A stretch of 64,000 nt of DNA from Erwinia pyri. GTDB lineage: Bacteria > Pseudomonadota > Gammaproteobacteria > Enterobacterales > Enterobacteriaceae. A model generated the notes under the pieces. It had not been told where the DNA came from. It did not search any database and saw nothing but the letters and a program-made list of their open reading frames with translations. A program made the position numbers and the translations under genes. This document shows positions 9,219-18,295 of this stretch, piece by piece. Where the stretch lies: positions 1,240,001 through 1,304,000 of the forward strand of contig NZ_CP132353.1 of the NCBI RefSeq assembly GCF_030758455.1, read 5' to 3'. Every line of letters begins with the position of its first letter. Position 1 is the first letter of the stretch.

Positions 9219-10201
9219 TGGCAGACTCCCTGAGTATTCATTTACGTCGTTGTTCACGCACGTTTGCCGGCAATGCCGTTGCTCTGCACCCCTCTGATTT
9301 AGATATCGTGGCGGGTGAAACGCTGGTGCTGCTGGGGCCTTCTGGCTGCGGCAAAACCACCACGCTGCGTATTATCAGCGGTCTGGAGTCTTCGGACGAG
9401 GGGGGAGAAGTCTGGTTTGGCGATCGTAACGTCACCGCGCTGCCGATCGAAAAACGCAATGTCGGCATGGTGTTCCAGAACTATGCGCTGTTTCCCAATA
9501 TGAACGTGGCCGACAACGTGGGTTACGGCCTGCGCATTCAGGGTATCAACAAAACCGAGCGCCGGGCACGAGTGGACGAGATGCTGGCGATGGTGGATCT
9601 GCTGCCTTTTGCGCATCGTCCCGTTCAGGCGCTCTCGGGGGGGCAGAAGCAGCGCGTCTCGCTGGCTCGCGCGCTGGCGGCCCGGCCCAAAGTGCTGCTG
9701 TTTGACGAGCCGCTGGCAGCACTGGACGTGAAGCTTCGCGAGCGCCTGCGGGAAGAGATTGGGCATCTGCTGCGCAAGCTGGGTATGACGGCCGTCTATG
9801 TCACGCACGATCAGCAGGAAGCGATGGCGCTGGGCGATCGCATCGCCGTGCTTGAGCGGGGCCGCGTTGTGCAAATCGGCACTCCGCGGGAGATCTATCA
9901 ACATCCCGCAACCCGTTTTGTGGCGGATTTTGTGGGTGCCATTAACTGCATTCAGCCCGCAACAAGCGGGAGGCCTGCACGCTATTGCCGTCCTGAAGAT
10001 ATTCAGCTGAGCCAGACAGCCACCGGGCACCGCAGCGGACGGATAGTTGAGCAGCTGTTCCTGGGAGCCAGCCAGCGTCTGTTTATTGATATTGGCGGCG
10101 AAAAGCCTGTTCAGGTGGAGCGTGCTGCCCGCGAGCAGTGGCACACTGGCCAGCAGGTTGGGGTAATTATCGCCGACGAACTGATGATGAATTTTGATTA
10201 A
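9218..10201 (+). CDS. ABC transporter ATP-binding subunit (PotA/FbpC type)
   Basis: 327-aa ATPase with Walker A GPSGCGKTT (residues 40-48), Q-loop MVFQNYALFPN, signature LSGGQKQR, Walker B VLLFDEPLAALD and switch His in VTHDQQEA. A shorter C-terminal TOBE-like region follows (from about 240). This architecture is shared by spermidine, ferric iron, thiamine and phosphonate importers. Cytoplasmic partner of the two permeases directly upstream; followed after 21 bases by the phosphodiesterase gene. Confidence 0.92.
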   Translation: MADSLSIHLRRCSRTFAGNAVALHPSDLDIVAGETLVLLGPSGCGKTTTLRIISGLESSDEGGEVWFGDRNVTALPIEKRNVGMVFQNYALFPNMNVADNVGYGLRIQGINKTERRARVDEMLAMVDLLPFAHRPVQALSGGQKQRVSLARALAARPKVLLFDEPLAALDVKLRERLREEIGHLLRKLGMTAVYVTHDQQEAMALGDRIAVLERGRVVQIGTPREIYQHPATRFVADFVGAINCIQPATSGRPARYCRPEDIQLSQTATGHRSGRIVEQLFLGASQRLFIDIGGEKPVQVERAAREQWHTGQQVGVIIADELMMNFD

Positions 10202-10222
10202 GGTGAACAAAGGAAATCTATT

Positions 10223-11056
10223 GTGACTCAGCAAGCTGTTCTAATCGCGCAAATCAGTGATTTACATATTAAAGCTGGCGGAAAACTCTCTTATCGCCAG
10301 GTCGACACGCTGGGGGCGCTGCGAAAAGCAATCAGCCGACTGAACTCGCTCTCTCCGCGCCCTGATGCTGTGGTCATTACCGGAGACCTTGTCGACTTCG
10401 GCAATCAGGAAGAGTATCAGACTTTGCAAGTGGCGCTGGGGGCGCTGGAAATTCCCTACTGGCTGATGGTGGGAAATCATGACGATCGGCAGGCGGTGCG
10501 CAAAGTCTTCGCCGGACAAACTGAGCTTTTTCAGCACCACGAATTTATCCAGTGGGAAGCAGAGTGCGGGCCGTTACGCCTGCTGGCGCTGGACTCCACC
10601 GTGCCCGGCGAGCCGCAGGGCGAACTCTGTGCCGGGCGGCTGAACTGGCTGGAGGAGAAGCTGGAGGAGCAACCTTCACGCGCAACGCTGGTGATGCTTC
10701 ATCATCCGCCCTTTATCAGCGGCATTGAGCATATGGATCGTCAGCGTTTACAAAACCCTCAGCAGCTGGCTACCGTGCTGGAGAAGCATTCACAGGTAGA
10801 ACGCGTGCTCTGCGGGCATCTCCACCGTAGCATGCACGTTGCCTTTGCGGGAACGGTTGCCTGTAGCGCGCCTGGCGTTTCCCACCAGGTAGCGCTGGAT
10901 CTGCGCCCGGATGGCCCGGCGCACTTTTGCCTGGAACCTGCCGGATTTTTACTGCATCGCTGGACGCCAGAGCAGGGTGTTATCACCCATCAGTGCGTCA
11001 TTGAGCAGTCTGACGGCCCCTATCCTTTCTATGACGAGAACGGATTGATCGATTAA
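10223..11056 (+). CDS. GpdQ/CpdA-type metallophosphodiesterase
   Basis: 277-aa class III calcineurin-like phosphodiesterase. The full metal-ligand set is visible: ISDLH (residues 11-15), GDLVDFG, GNHDD, LHHPP and GHLH. Overall it resembles the glycerophosphodiesterase GpdQ and cyclic-AMP phosphodiesterase CpdA. No signal peptide, so cytoplasmic. GTG start with AAAGGA about 9 bases upstream. As last gene of the importer operon it is likely to hydrolyse an imported phosphodiester (glycerophosphodiester or similar). A role on cyclic nucleotides cannot be excluded. Confidence 0.85.
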   Translation: MTQQAVLIAQISDLHIKAGGKLSYRQVDTLGALRKAISRLNSLSPRPDAVVITGDLVDFGNQEEYQTLQVALGALEIPYWLMVGNHDDRQAVRKVFAGQTELFQHHEFIQWEAECGPLRLLALDSTVPGEPQGELCAGRLNWLEEKLEEQPSRATLVMLHHPPFISGIEHMDRQRLQNPQQLATVLEKHSQVERVLCGHLHRSMHVAFAGTVACSAPGVSHQVALDLRPDGPAHFCLEPAGFLLHRWTPEQGVITHQCVIEQSDGPYPFYDENGLID

Positions 11057-11193
11057 ATCAAATTTTTATTGGCACAAAAGGGGTCGAATTATTCCCAAAA
11101 TGAACGAGAGGTGTACAATTGGCGTGTGCTTTACCAGGGCATAACACGCAGTTACTAAACGAAACGCGCACAAAAAATAATAAGGCGCTACAT

Positions 11194-11226
11194 ATGAATC
11201 GCTTCATCGAGGTGAGTCCATGTTGA
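11194..11226 (+). CDS. Possible 10-codon leader ORF overlapping the cyclase start
   Basis: ATG 11194 opens a 10-residue frame (MNRFIEVSPC) ending at TGA 11224-11226. The diguanylate cyclase ATG (11220) lies inside its last codons, and the cyclase ribosome site (GAGGTGAG) lies inside it. AAGG about 9 bases before 11194 could serve it. If translated it would couple or modulate cyclase translation. The frame may be chance. Confidence 0.3.
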   Translation: MNRFIEVSPC

Positions 11227-12827
11227 GGCTTAGTCGCCCCAAGACGGACTTGCGTACGCTTATTACATTATTAGCCGTGGCCAGCATTGTGATTACGCTG
11301 GCCAACTCGCTCTACGCCACCTGGCGCGTACAGCGCGAAGTGCTGATTACCAATACGCTGGAAACAAACCGCGTCTACGCCACCAAACTCGCTTCCACCA
11401 CCGAAATGTTCTTTCAGCTGGCTCAGTCCCAGCTGGCCTACAGCGCGAAAGTGCTGGGTGAGGGAATGGATGATGAAGCGGCGCTGCAGAGTGAAGTCGA
11501 TCGCCTGCGCGAACAGACTAACAGCTTCAACTCGGTGGTCATTGTGGATGCTAAGGGCTGGGTAAAAGCGATCTCTCCGGAGTCGCTGATGCTGAAAGGC
11601 ATGCATCTCACCACCAGTTCCACCACTCAGGCGCTGACAGAGCGTAAGCCGCTGATTAGCAAACCGACCATTTCGGCTGCCAATAATTTAATGGTGTTCG
11701 TCTCTTATCCGGTCTGGTCAAAGACCGGTAGCTATCTGGGCTTTGTCGGCGGCACGATTTACCTGAAGAAAAAAAGCATTCTGAATGAGCTGCTGGGCGA
11801 GCAGTTCTATCGCGACGGCTCTTCGCTCTATGTGGTGGATGGCGATAACCGCGTGCTCTATCACCAGAATGGCAGGCTGGTGGGGCAGAAAATAGCGCCG
11901 CTTATCAGCCGCTCTCTGCTGCAGAAGAACGGTAACGGCTATCAGGAGATCCCGAAACAGAGCGGTGAGCCGATGCTGGCTGGCTATGCCAGCGTCCCGA
12001 CGCCGGGCTGGATGATTGTGGCGCTGAAGCCGACCCAGACCACGCTCGAACCGCTTAACAGCCTGCTGTTCAAGGTACTGCAACACTCCGTGCCCTTTGC
12101 CCTGCTGACGCTGATTTGCGCGTGGATCCTCGCCCGCCTGATTGCGTTACCGCTCTGGCAGCTGGCGCGTAAGGCGAGCCAGATGGATGCTCCCGGCGTC
12201 TCTAAAGAGATTAACGGTATCCACTCCTGGTATTATGAAGCGTCGCAAATCAAGCGCGCCATGTTGGCGGGTATCGGTCTGTTGCAGGACAAAATTGGCC
12301 GCCTGAAGTTTGAGGTACAAACTGACCCGATGACGGCGCTGCTTAACCGTCGCGGCCTGAATGCGGTGCTGGAGTATTTTCTGGCGACCCGTCAGCCTTT
12401 TGCCGTACTGGTGCTGGATATCGACCACTTCAAACGGGTTAACGATACCTGGGGACACGATGTGGGCGACAGCGTTATCAAAAGCGTGGCGGAGCAGCTG
12501 GGGAAAAGTTCACGGCAGACCGATGTGGTGTGCCGTAACGGCGGCGAAGAGTTCCTGATGATCCTGCCGGGTGCCGACCGTGACATCGCCATAGTGATTG
12601 CCGAACGCGTACGTAAGAAGATTGAAGCGCTGGAGCTGCCGGTAGTGGGGCATATCTCTATCTCCATTGGCGTGGCGTTCTGGACTGCCGATGAGCGTCC
12701 GATGGAGCTGGTGTTCAAGCAGGCCGATGATGCGCTTTATCAGGCAAAAAATGGTGGCCGCAACCGGGTGGTGACCAGCCAGCCCGAGCTGGTTGAAGCC
12801 GGTGAACTTCAGCGCCGTAACGGATAG
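11220..12827 (+). CDS. Membrane diguanylate cyclase with periplasmic Cache-type sensor
   Basis: 535 aa. A transmembrane segment at about 16-36 is followed by a roughly 245-residue periplasmic region of PDC/dCache type. A second transmembrane segment near 285-305 leads to a short linker and a C-terminal GGDEF domain. The active-site variant is GGEEF (residues 441-445), which is catalytically competent in this family. RQTD placed five residues before it forms an intact inhibitory I-site. It should make cyclic di-GMP in response to an unknown periplasmic ligand. ATG 11220 follows GAGGTGAG closely. It is separated from the phosphodiesterase by 163 bases and probably has its own promoter. Confidence 0.9.
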   Translation: MLRLSRPKTDLRTLITLLAVASIVITLANSLYATWRVQREVLITNTLETNRVYATKLASTTEMFFQLAQSQLAYSAKVLGEGMDDEAALQSEVDRLREQTNSFNSVVIVDAKGWVKAISPESLMLKGMHLTTSSTTQALTERKPLISKPTISAANNLMVFVSYPVWSKTGSYLGFVGGTIYLKKKSILNELLGEQFYRDGSSLYVVDGDNRVLYHQNGRLVGQKIAPLISRSLLQKNGNGYQEIPKQSGEPMLAGYASVPTPGWMIVALKPTQTTLEPLNSLLFKVLQHSVPFALLTLICAWILARLIALPLWQLARKASQMDAPGVSKEINGIHSWYYEASQIKRAMLAGIGLLQDKIGRLKFEVQTDPMTALLNRRGLNAVLEYFLATRQPFAVLVLDIDHFKRVNDTWGHDVGDSVIKSVAEQLGKSSRQTDVVCRNGGEEFLMILPGADRDIAIVIAERVRKKIEALELPVVGHISISIGVAFWTADERPMELVFKQADDALYQAKNGGRNRVVTSQPELVEAGELQRRNG

Positions 12828-13028
12828 CCTTTAAGCCTGAATCAAACGGCCTGAGCCGATCCTCTGGTGAGCCTGCGTTGCTGACACATTCTGATTAACC
12901 TTTTGCGCCGGAATTTAGCTAACGTTCCGGCTGCATGCTGGCCAGGCTCGGGGCCAGCGCGTCACGCGACAGCGCCCGATCCTTTCAGGTAGACTGGTTC
13001 CCCCCTTAAGTACGCAAGGACGTTTTTC

Positions 13029-14102
13029 ATGCTGGACCTCTTAATACAGTGGTATCGCCGCCGTTTCAGCGACCCGCAGGCAATTGCGCTGCTGGCTATT
13101 CTGATCGCCGCCTTCTGTATTCTCTTTTTCTTTAACGGCCTGCTGGCACCGCTGCTGGTGGCGTTAGTGGTGGCGTATCTGCTGGAGTGGCCCACCGTCC
13201 GGCTCGAACGTCTGGGCTGCTCGCGCACCTGGGCGACCACCATTGTACTGATTATTTTCGCCTCTCTGCTGCTGGTGCTGGTGCTGGTTGTAGCACCAGT
13301 CGCCTGGCAGCAGGGGATCAATCTGGCGCATGAAATGCCCACCATGCTCAACAAACTTTACCAGTTTGCTACCCGCCTGCCGGAGCGCTTCCCCACGCTG
13401 ATGGATGTCGGCATCGTGGATATCGTGATAGAAAACCTGCGCAGCCGCCTCAGCGGCATGGGCGACCAGCTGGTAAAATATTCGCTCGCCTCGCTGGTGG
13501 GGATCATGACGCTGGCTATCTATCTGGTGCTGGTGCCGCTGATGGTCTTCTTCCTGCTGAAAGATAAAGAGCAGATGCTGGCAGCCATCCGTCGCGTATT
13601 GCCGCGCAACCGGGGTCTGGCCGGGCAGGTCTGGCTGGAGATGAATCAGCAGGTTTCCAACTACATTCGTGGCAAAGTGCTGGAGATGGTGGTGGTGGGC
13701 ATCGCCACCTGGATCGGCTTTTTGGCGATCGGCATGAACTATGCGCTGCTGCTGGCGGTGCTGGTCGGCTTTTCGGTGCTCATTCCTTATGTCGGCGCGC
13801 TGGCGGTAACCATCCCGGTGATAGGCGTTGGGCTGGCGCAGTGGGGGCTGGGGGGCGATTTCTGGACGATGATTATTGTTTATCTGATCATTCAGGGGCT
13901 GGATGGCAATATTCTGGTGCCGGTGCTCTTTTCGGAAGCGGTCAACCTGCATCCGCTGGTGATTATTCTCTCGGTGGTGATATTTGGCGGGCTGTGGGGC
14001 TTCTGGGGCGTGTTCTTTGCCATTCCGCTGGCAACGCTGATTAAGGCGGTGGTGCATGCCTGGCCGGACGAGCTCTATATGGAGAATAAAAAGCTGAAGT
14101 AG
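13029..14102 (+). CDS. perM: AI-2E-family transporter PerM
   Basis: 357-aa inner-membrane protein of the UPF0118/AI-2E exporter family, with hydrophobic blocks at about 20-60, 65-95, 155-185 and a cluster from 210 to 345. Typical elements include MVFFLLKDKEQML, QVWLEMNQQVSNYIRGK and SEAVNLHPLVIILSVVIFGGL. In E. coli perM lies next to bepA and is followed by bcp; here the bcp side is kept but the bepA side is not. Transport substrate is unsettled for PerM. Ends 24 bases before a terminator shared with convergent bcp. Confidence 0.92.
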   Translation: MLDLLIQWYRRRFSDPQAIALLAILIAAFCILFFFNGLLAPLLVALVVAYLLEWPTVRLERLGCSRTWATTIVLIIFASLLLVLVLVVAPVAWQQGINLAHEMPTMLNKLYQFATRLPERFPTLMDVGIVDIVIENLRSRLSGMGDQLVKYSLASLVGIMTLAIYLVLVPLMVFFLLKDKEQMLAAIRRVLPRNRGLAGQVWLEMNQQVSNYIRGKVLEMVVVGIATWIGFLAIGMNYALLLAVLVGFSVLIPYVGALAVTIPVIGVGLAQWGLGGDFWTMIIVYLIIQGLDGNILVPVLFSEAVNLHPLVIILSVVIFGGLWGFWGVFFAIPLATLIKAVVHAWPDELYMENKKLK

Positions 14103-14126
14103 CGGCAGGGCAGGGGCGAAAACAAA

Positions 14127-14149
14127 AAGGGCGGAGATCCTCCGCCCTT
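14127..14149 (-). terminator. Intrinsic terminator for bcp between convergent perM and bcp
   Basis: A 10-bp perfect stem (AAGGGCGGAG / CTCCGCCCTT) with a 3-base loop. On the minus strand it is followed by a T-rich stretch (complement of 14121-14128), so it best serves bcp. Confidence 0.75.
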
Positions 14150-14156
14150 ACGATCG

Positions 14157-14624
14157 TCAGGCAGACTTCAGATGATCCATCACGATATCGTGGTGATTAG
14201 CCGTTTTGAACTCATCAAACACCTTCTCGACCTTGCCATCTGTGCCAATCAGGAAGCTGATGCGATGGATACCATCATAGGTTTTCCCCATAAATGTTTT
14301 CTCGCCCCAGATGCCAAATTGCTCACAAACCTGATGGTCCTCATCGGAAAGCAGCGTGAAGTTCAGCAGCTCTTTCTCGACAAAGCGCGACAGTTTTTCA
14401 GGCTTATCGGTGCTGATGCCTAACACTTCAACGCCAGCTTCTTTCAGCTCGTCCATGCTGTCACGCAGTCCACACGCCTGTACGGTGCAGCCTGGCGTCA
14501 TCGCCTTCGGGTAAAAATAGACCAGAACGCGCTGTCCCTGGAAGTCGGTTAAATTTACTTGTTCGCCATCCTGATCGGGCAAGCTAAATTTCGGTGCGGT
14601 ATCACCGGCTTTCAGTGGATTCAT
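14157..14624 (-). CDS. bcp: Thioredoxin-dependent thiol peroxidase Bcp
   Basis: 155-aa peroxiredoxin (E. coli 156). The peroxidatic Cys is in TPGCTVQACGLRD, with the resolving Cys five residues later, the atypical two-Cys arrangement of Bcp. It reduces hydroperoxides using thioredoxin. The start at complement 14622-14624 gives MNPLKAGDTAPKFSLPDQDG. That start lies inside the 3' end of gcvR (23-base overlap), so translation is probably coupled. The open frame to 14735 is the out-of-register gcvR region and is not used. Confidence 0.95.
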   Translation of the reverse strand: MNPLKAGDTAPKFSLPDQDGEQVNLTDFQGQRVLVYFYPKAMTPGCTVQACGLRDSMDELKEAGVEVLGISTDKPEKLSRFVEKELLNFTLLSDEDHQVCEQFGIWGEKTFMGKTYDGIHRISFLIGTDGKVEKVFDEFKTANHHDIVMDHLKSA

Positions 14625-15195
14625 CACTACTCTCCGTTTTCTCATCTTGCTGTGGATACTGAACGACGTTAATAGTGCCTTGCGCCTGCAATTCTGTACA
14701 GAGTCGGTTAAAAGCCTGCTCAATAAATGACGCATCCTGGCTGGCCGGGCTGTGGGCGGTTATTTGAATATAGAGTAAAGGCGGCTGGTTTTCTTGCGCA
14801 GGCTGCGTTCGGGAGACCAGTTCAGCGATATTCATCTGATGCGAATCAAACAGATCGGTGAAGCGCTCAATAATGTGTGGAGAGTCGGTAACCTCGACCT
14901 GCACCCAAACCGAGGCGGGCATCGCCGGGCGTTCGCGGAACGAGGTGCGTTTCATCACGATCAACAGCTCCAGCTCTGCGCCCTTCAGCGGCAGCGTAGA
15001 CTCAATCAGCGTGATCGCATTCCAACTGCCGGAAAGCAGCATAATAAAACTGAATTCCTCACCCAGCATGGCCAGACGGCTATCTTCAATGTTGCAACCG
15101 CAGCTGCTGACGTGGCGGGTGATGGTATTAACAATCCCCGGACGGTCGACTCCCAGTGCGGTAATAACCAGATGATGAAGCTGTGACTGCGGCAA
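14602..15195 (-). CDS. gcvR: Glycine cleavage system transcriptional repressor GcvR
   Basis: 197 aa (E. coli 190) with two ACT domains: VITALGVDRPGIVNTITRHV at residues 10-29 and a second around 95-165 (PHIIERFTDLFDSHQMNIAEL). GcvR binds glycine and restrains the activator GcvA by protein contact. The C-terminal tail is Ser/Glu-rich and overlaps the bcp start. Divergent from dapA across a 157-base spacer, as in E. coli. Confidence 0.95.
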   Translation of the reverse strand: MPQSQLHHLVITALGVDRPGIVNTITRHVSSCGCNIEDSRLAMLGEEFSFIMLLSGSWNAITLIESTLPLKGAELELLIVMKRTSFRERPAMPASVWVQVEVTDSPHIIERFTDLFDSHQMNIAELVSRTQPAQENQPPLLYIQITAHSPASQDASFIEQAFNRLCTELQAQGTINVVQYPQQDEKTESSDESTESR

Positions 15196-15352
15196 AATGA
15201 TGCTTCCTGTACGTCTCAGTGATTAGCAATTGTGATAACGCTAAGGTAAACATAAAAAATACCCTGTGCCAAGTGACCTGGCGGGTTGTCTGCTTGCTTT
15301 TAGAGTGCCGTAAACCGTACCATGAGGCACTTGTTTGTGGAGGGGATGGCAA

Positions 15353-16231
15353 ATGTTCACGGGAAGTATTGTTGCGCTCGTTACGCCGATGGATGACAAA
15401 GGGTATGTCTGCCGTGCGAGTTTAAAAAAACTGATTGATTATCATGTTGCCAGCGGAACGGCGGCAATTGTCTCTGTAGGGACCACCGGTGAATCTGCCA
15501 CGTTAAGCCATGAAGAGCATGCTGAAGTGGTGATGCTGACGCTGGAGCTGGCCGACGACCGTATTCCGGTGATCGCCGGAACCGGTGCTAACGCAACCTC
15601 GGAAGGTATTGCGCTGACTAAACGCTTTGAGAACAGTGGCGTGGTTGGCTGTCTGACCGTGACCCCGTACTACAATCGTCCAACTCAGGAAGGTCTTTTC
15701 CAGCACTTTAAAGCGATTGCGGAAAGCACCGAACTGCCTCAGATGCTCTATAACGTTCCTTCCCGTACCGGCTGCGATATGCTGCCCGAGACGGTGGGGC
15801 GCCTGGCGAAAATAAAAAATATTATCGGAATCAAAGAGGCAACCGGGAACTTATCGCGGGTTAGTCAGATCCAAGAGCTGGTTGATGAAGATTTCATTCT
15901 GGTCAGTGGTGATGACGCCACTTCCCTCGACTTTATGCAACTGGGCGGACAGGGTGTAATCTCTGTGACGGCAAATATTGCCGCGCGCGAAATGGCAGAA
16001 TTGTGCAAACTGGCGAAACAGGGCAACTTTTCTGAAGCGCGACGCCTTAATCAGCGCCTGATGCATCTGCATCAGAAGCTATTTATTGAGCCTAATCCTG
16101 TCCCGGTAAAATGGGCTGCTAAGCAGTTAGGATTAATTGCAACCGACACGCTGCGTCTGCCGATGACGCCGATGACTGATGCCGGTCGTCCGGTTGTTGA
16201 GCAGGCACTGAAAAGCGCAGGTCTGCTGTAA
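15353..16231 (+). CDS. dapA: 4-hydroxy-tetrahydrodipicolinate synthase DapA
   Basis: Condenses pyruvate with aspartate semialdehyde, first step of the diaminopimelate/lysine branch. 292 aa, the E. coli length. The Schiff-base Lys161 (GIKEATGN), Tyr133 and Arg138 (YNVPSRTG) and the GTTGESATL pyruvate-binding loop are present. ATG 15353 is chosen for MFTGSIVAL; a frame-open ATG at 15335 would add six residues, but GGAGGGG (about 15339-15345) lies properly before 15353. bamC follows after 15 bases in the same operon. Confidence 0.97.
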   Translation: MFTGSIVALVTPMDDKGYVCRASLKKLIDYHVASGTAAIVSVGTTGESATLSHEEHAEVVMLTLELADDRIPVIAGTGANATSEGIALTKRFENSGVVGCLTVTPYYNRPTQEGLFQHFKAIAESTELPQMLYNVPSRTGCDMLPETVGRLAKIKNIIGIKEATGNLSRVSQIQELVDEDFILVSGDDATSLDFMQLGGQGVISVTANIAAREMAELCKLAKQGNFSEARRLNQRLMHLHQKLFIEPNPVPVKWAAKQLGLIATDTLRLPMTPMTDAGRPVVEQALKSAGLL

Positions 16232-16246
16232 ATTTAGGGAGTATTA

Positions 16247-17281
16247 ATGGCTTATTCAGGTCAAAAGTCCACGGTAGCAACGGTGGTGGGGCTTTCTTTG
16301 GTGATGCTGCTGGCAGCATGTTCCAGCGATCAGCGTTACAAGCGCCAGGTGAGCGGCGATGAATCTTATCTGAAAGCGGATGATGTCAGCGATCTGCATG
16401 CCCCGGCAGGGATGGTGATGCCGCTGCAGAACGGTGATTATGATATTCCTTCCGCCAGCACCTCGGGCGCCATCGGCAAGCAGCTGGATATCCGTCCACC
16501 GGCTCAGCCTCTGGCTCTGATGAACGGTACCCGCACGCAGTTTGCCGGTAATTCTGGCGTACTGCTGCTGGATAACGGCAAAACTGGCTCGCTGTGGCCG
16601 CAGGTTGTTGATGTGGTGCAGGCGAAAAACTTCACCATCGCCAGCCGTACCGATGCCAGCCAGACGCTCTCTACCGACTGGGTGCAGTGGAACCGTGCCG
16701 ATGAAGATCATCAGTATCGTGGCCGCTACCAGATCAGCGTGCAGCAGCAGGGCTATCAGCAGGCGCTCACCGTTAAACTGCTGGAACTGCAGCAGGAAAA
16801 CAAAGATGTGAACTCGCCGGTTCAGCTGCAGCGTTACACTGCGCAGATGCTGAACGAGCTGAGCAGCGGGCTGGATAAAATCGAAACCACCCGTGAGAAC
16901 ACCGCCGCCCAGCGCAGCGCGACGCAAATCGACGTGCAGAGCGGCGCTGATGATACCGGCCTGCCTGACCTGATCGTCCGTGCGCCGTTCAATACCGTCT
17001 GGGAGCGTCTGCCAGCGGCAATGGAACGCATCGGCATGACCGTAACGGATAAAAACCGTTCTCAGGGCAGCATGAGCGTGACCTATAAGACGCCGGACAG
17101 CGATGTCTGGGATCAGGTTGGCGCAAAAGATCCGGGTCTGACCAACGGCGACTATAAGCTTCAGGTCGGCGATCTGGATAACCGCAGCAGCCTGCAGTTC
17201 CTGGATCCGAAAGGCCATACGCTGACCCAGTCGCAAAACGACGCGCTGGTTGCCGTATTCCAGGCAGCTTTCAGCAAGTAA
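16247..17281 (+). CDS. bamC: Outer-membrane assembly lipoprotein BamC
   Basis: 344-aa lipoprotein of the BAM complex. The signal peptide ends in lipobox LLAAC (Cys about residue 25), so it is anchored in the outer membrane. An extended N-terminal strand ([14 protein letters not shown]) that contacts BamD and two helix-grip domains follow. Same strand as dapA with a 15-base gap, the conserved dapA-bamC operon. A strong terminator follows at 17290. Confidence 0.95.
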   Translation: MAYSGQKSTVATVVGLSLVMLLAACSSDQRYKRQVSGDESYLKADDVSDLHAPAGMVMPLQNGDYDIPSASTSGAIGKQLDIRPPAQPLALMNGTRTQFAGNSGVLLLDNGKTGSLWPQVVDVVQAKNFTIASRTDASQTLSTDWVQWNRADEDHQYRGRYQISVQQQGYQQALTVKLLELQQENKDVNSPVQLQRYTAQMLNELSSGLDKIETTRENTAAQRSATQIDVQSGADDTGLPDLIVRAPFNTVWERLPAAMERIGMTVTDKNRSQGSMSVTYKTPDSDVWDQVGAKDPGLTNGDYKLQVGDLDNRSSLQFLDPKGHTLTQSQNDALVAVFQAAFSK

Positions 17282-17289
17282 TATCCTCA

Positions 17290-17313
17290 GGCCGGACCCC
17301 TCCGGCCTTTTTT
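17290..17313 (+). terminator. Intrinsic terminator after bamC
   Basis: Stem GGCCGG / CCGGCC with 6-base loop followed by six Ts, 9 bases after the bamC stop. Confidence 0.85.
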
Positions 17314-17411
17314 ATTCCCTGCTACGTAAACGATTGCTTCGGTTTTTACGCCGCAGAGAATAAACTAGAGAGAGCACAATTTTTTCCGTTCTATTTTTGG
17401 AGTTTAACAAG

Positions 17412-18122
17412 ATGCAAAAGCAAGCTGAGTTGTATCGCGGCAAAGCGAAAACCGTTTACAGCACCGAAAACCCGGATCTGTTGGTACTCGAATTCCGCAA
17501 TGATACGTCAGCACTGGACGGTGAGCGTATCGAACAGTTTGATCGTAAAGGGATGATTAACAACAAGTTCAATCATTTCATCATGACCAAACTGCAGGAA
17601 GCCGGTATCCCTACCCAGATGGAAGCGCTGCTCTCCGATAACGAAGCGCTGGTGAAAAAGCTGGATATGGTGCCGGTGGAGTGCGTGATCCGCAACCGTG
17701 CTGCTGGCTCGCTGGTGAAGCGTCTGGGCGTGGAAGAGGGGATGATCCTCAATCCGCCGCTGTTTGACCTGTTCCTGAAAGATGACGCCAAACACGACCC
17801 GATGGTGAATGAGTCCTATTGCGAAACCTTCGGCTGGGTGAATAAAGAGAACCTGGCCCGCATGCGTGAGCTGACTTACCAGGCCAATGATGTGCTGAGC
17901 AAACTTTTCTCCGACGCTGGACTGATTCTGGTGGACTTCAAGCTGGAGTTTGGCCTGTTTAAGGGCGAAGTGGTGCTGGGTGATGAATTCTCTCCGGACG
18001 GTGCCCGTCTGTGGGACAAAGAGACCCTGGATAAGATGGACAAAGATCGCTACCGCCAGAGTCTGGGTGGCCTGATCGAAGCTTACGAAGAAGTGGCCAA
18101 TCGCCTCGGCGTGAAGCTGTAA
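17412..18122 (+). CDS. purC: SAICAR synthetase PurC
   Basis: Phosphoribosylaminoimidazole-succinocarboxamide synthase of de novo purine synthesis. 236 aa (E. coli 237). Conserved stretches: [46 protein letters not shown] and [15 protein letters not shown]. The start at 17412 gives [11 protein letters not shown]; an in-frame ATG at 17397 adds only five residues. TTTTTGGAG just upstream provides the ribosome site. It stands alone between two short non-coding gaps; a weak GC hairpin (18134-18154) follows. Confidence 0.97.
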   Translation: MQKQAELYRGKAKTVYSTENPDLLVLEFRNDTSALDGERIEQFDRKGMINNKFNHFIMTKLQEAGIPTQMEALLSDNEALVKKLDMVPVECVIRNRAAGSLVKRLGVEEGMILNPPLFDLFLKDDAKHDPMVNESYCETFGWVNKENLARMRELTYQANDVLSKLFSDAGLILVDFKLEFGLFKGEVVLGDEFSPDGARLWDKETLDKMDKDRYRQSLGGLIEAYEEVANRLGVKL

Positions 18123-18295
18123 CCTGTTTTCAGGCTGCGGCGCTCTGTCGCAGCTTTCTCCTCTTCCGTTATTCTCATTTTTCCTGCACGCCGACTACTG
18201 ACTCGCCGCTTAACCTCCTCAAGGCTGGTGTTACGAGTGACACCCGACTAAAATCAATGCAACAGCCGTGAAGTGACAATAACGAGAGGTAGTTT

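Noticed and set aside
9299..10234. 311-codon minus-strand ORF antisense to the importer ATPase
   Set aside because: The plus-strand frame carries every ABC ATPase motif; the antisense product has no family features.
13164..14057. 297-codon minus-strand ORF inside perM
   Set aside because: Shadow frame, His/Gln-rich as expected for the antisense of a hydrophobic GC-rich gene.
18134..18154. Hairpin GCTGCG / CGCAGC after purC as terminator
   Set aside because: Short stem with a 9-base loop and only TTT after it; too weak to list as a terminator.
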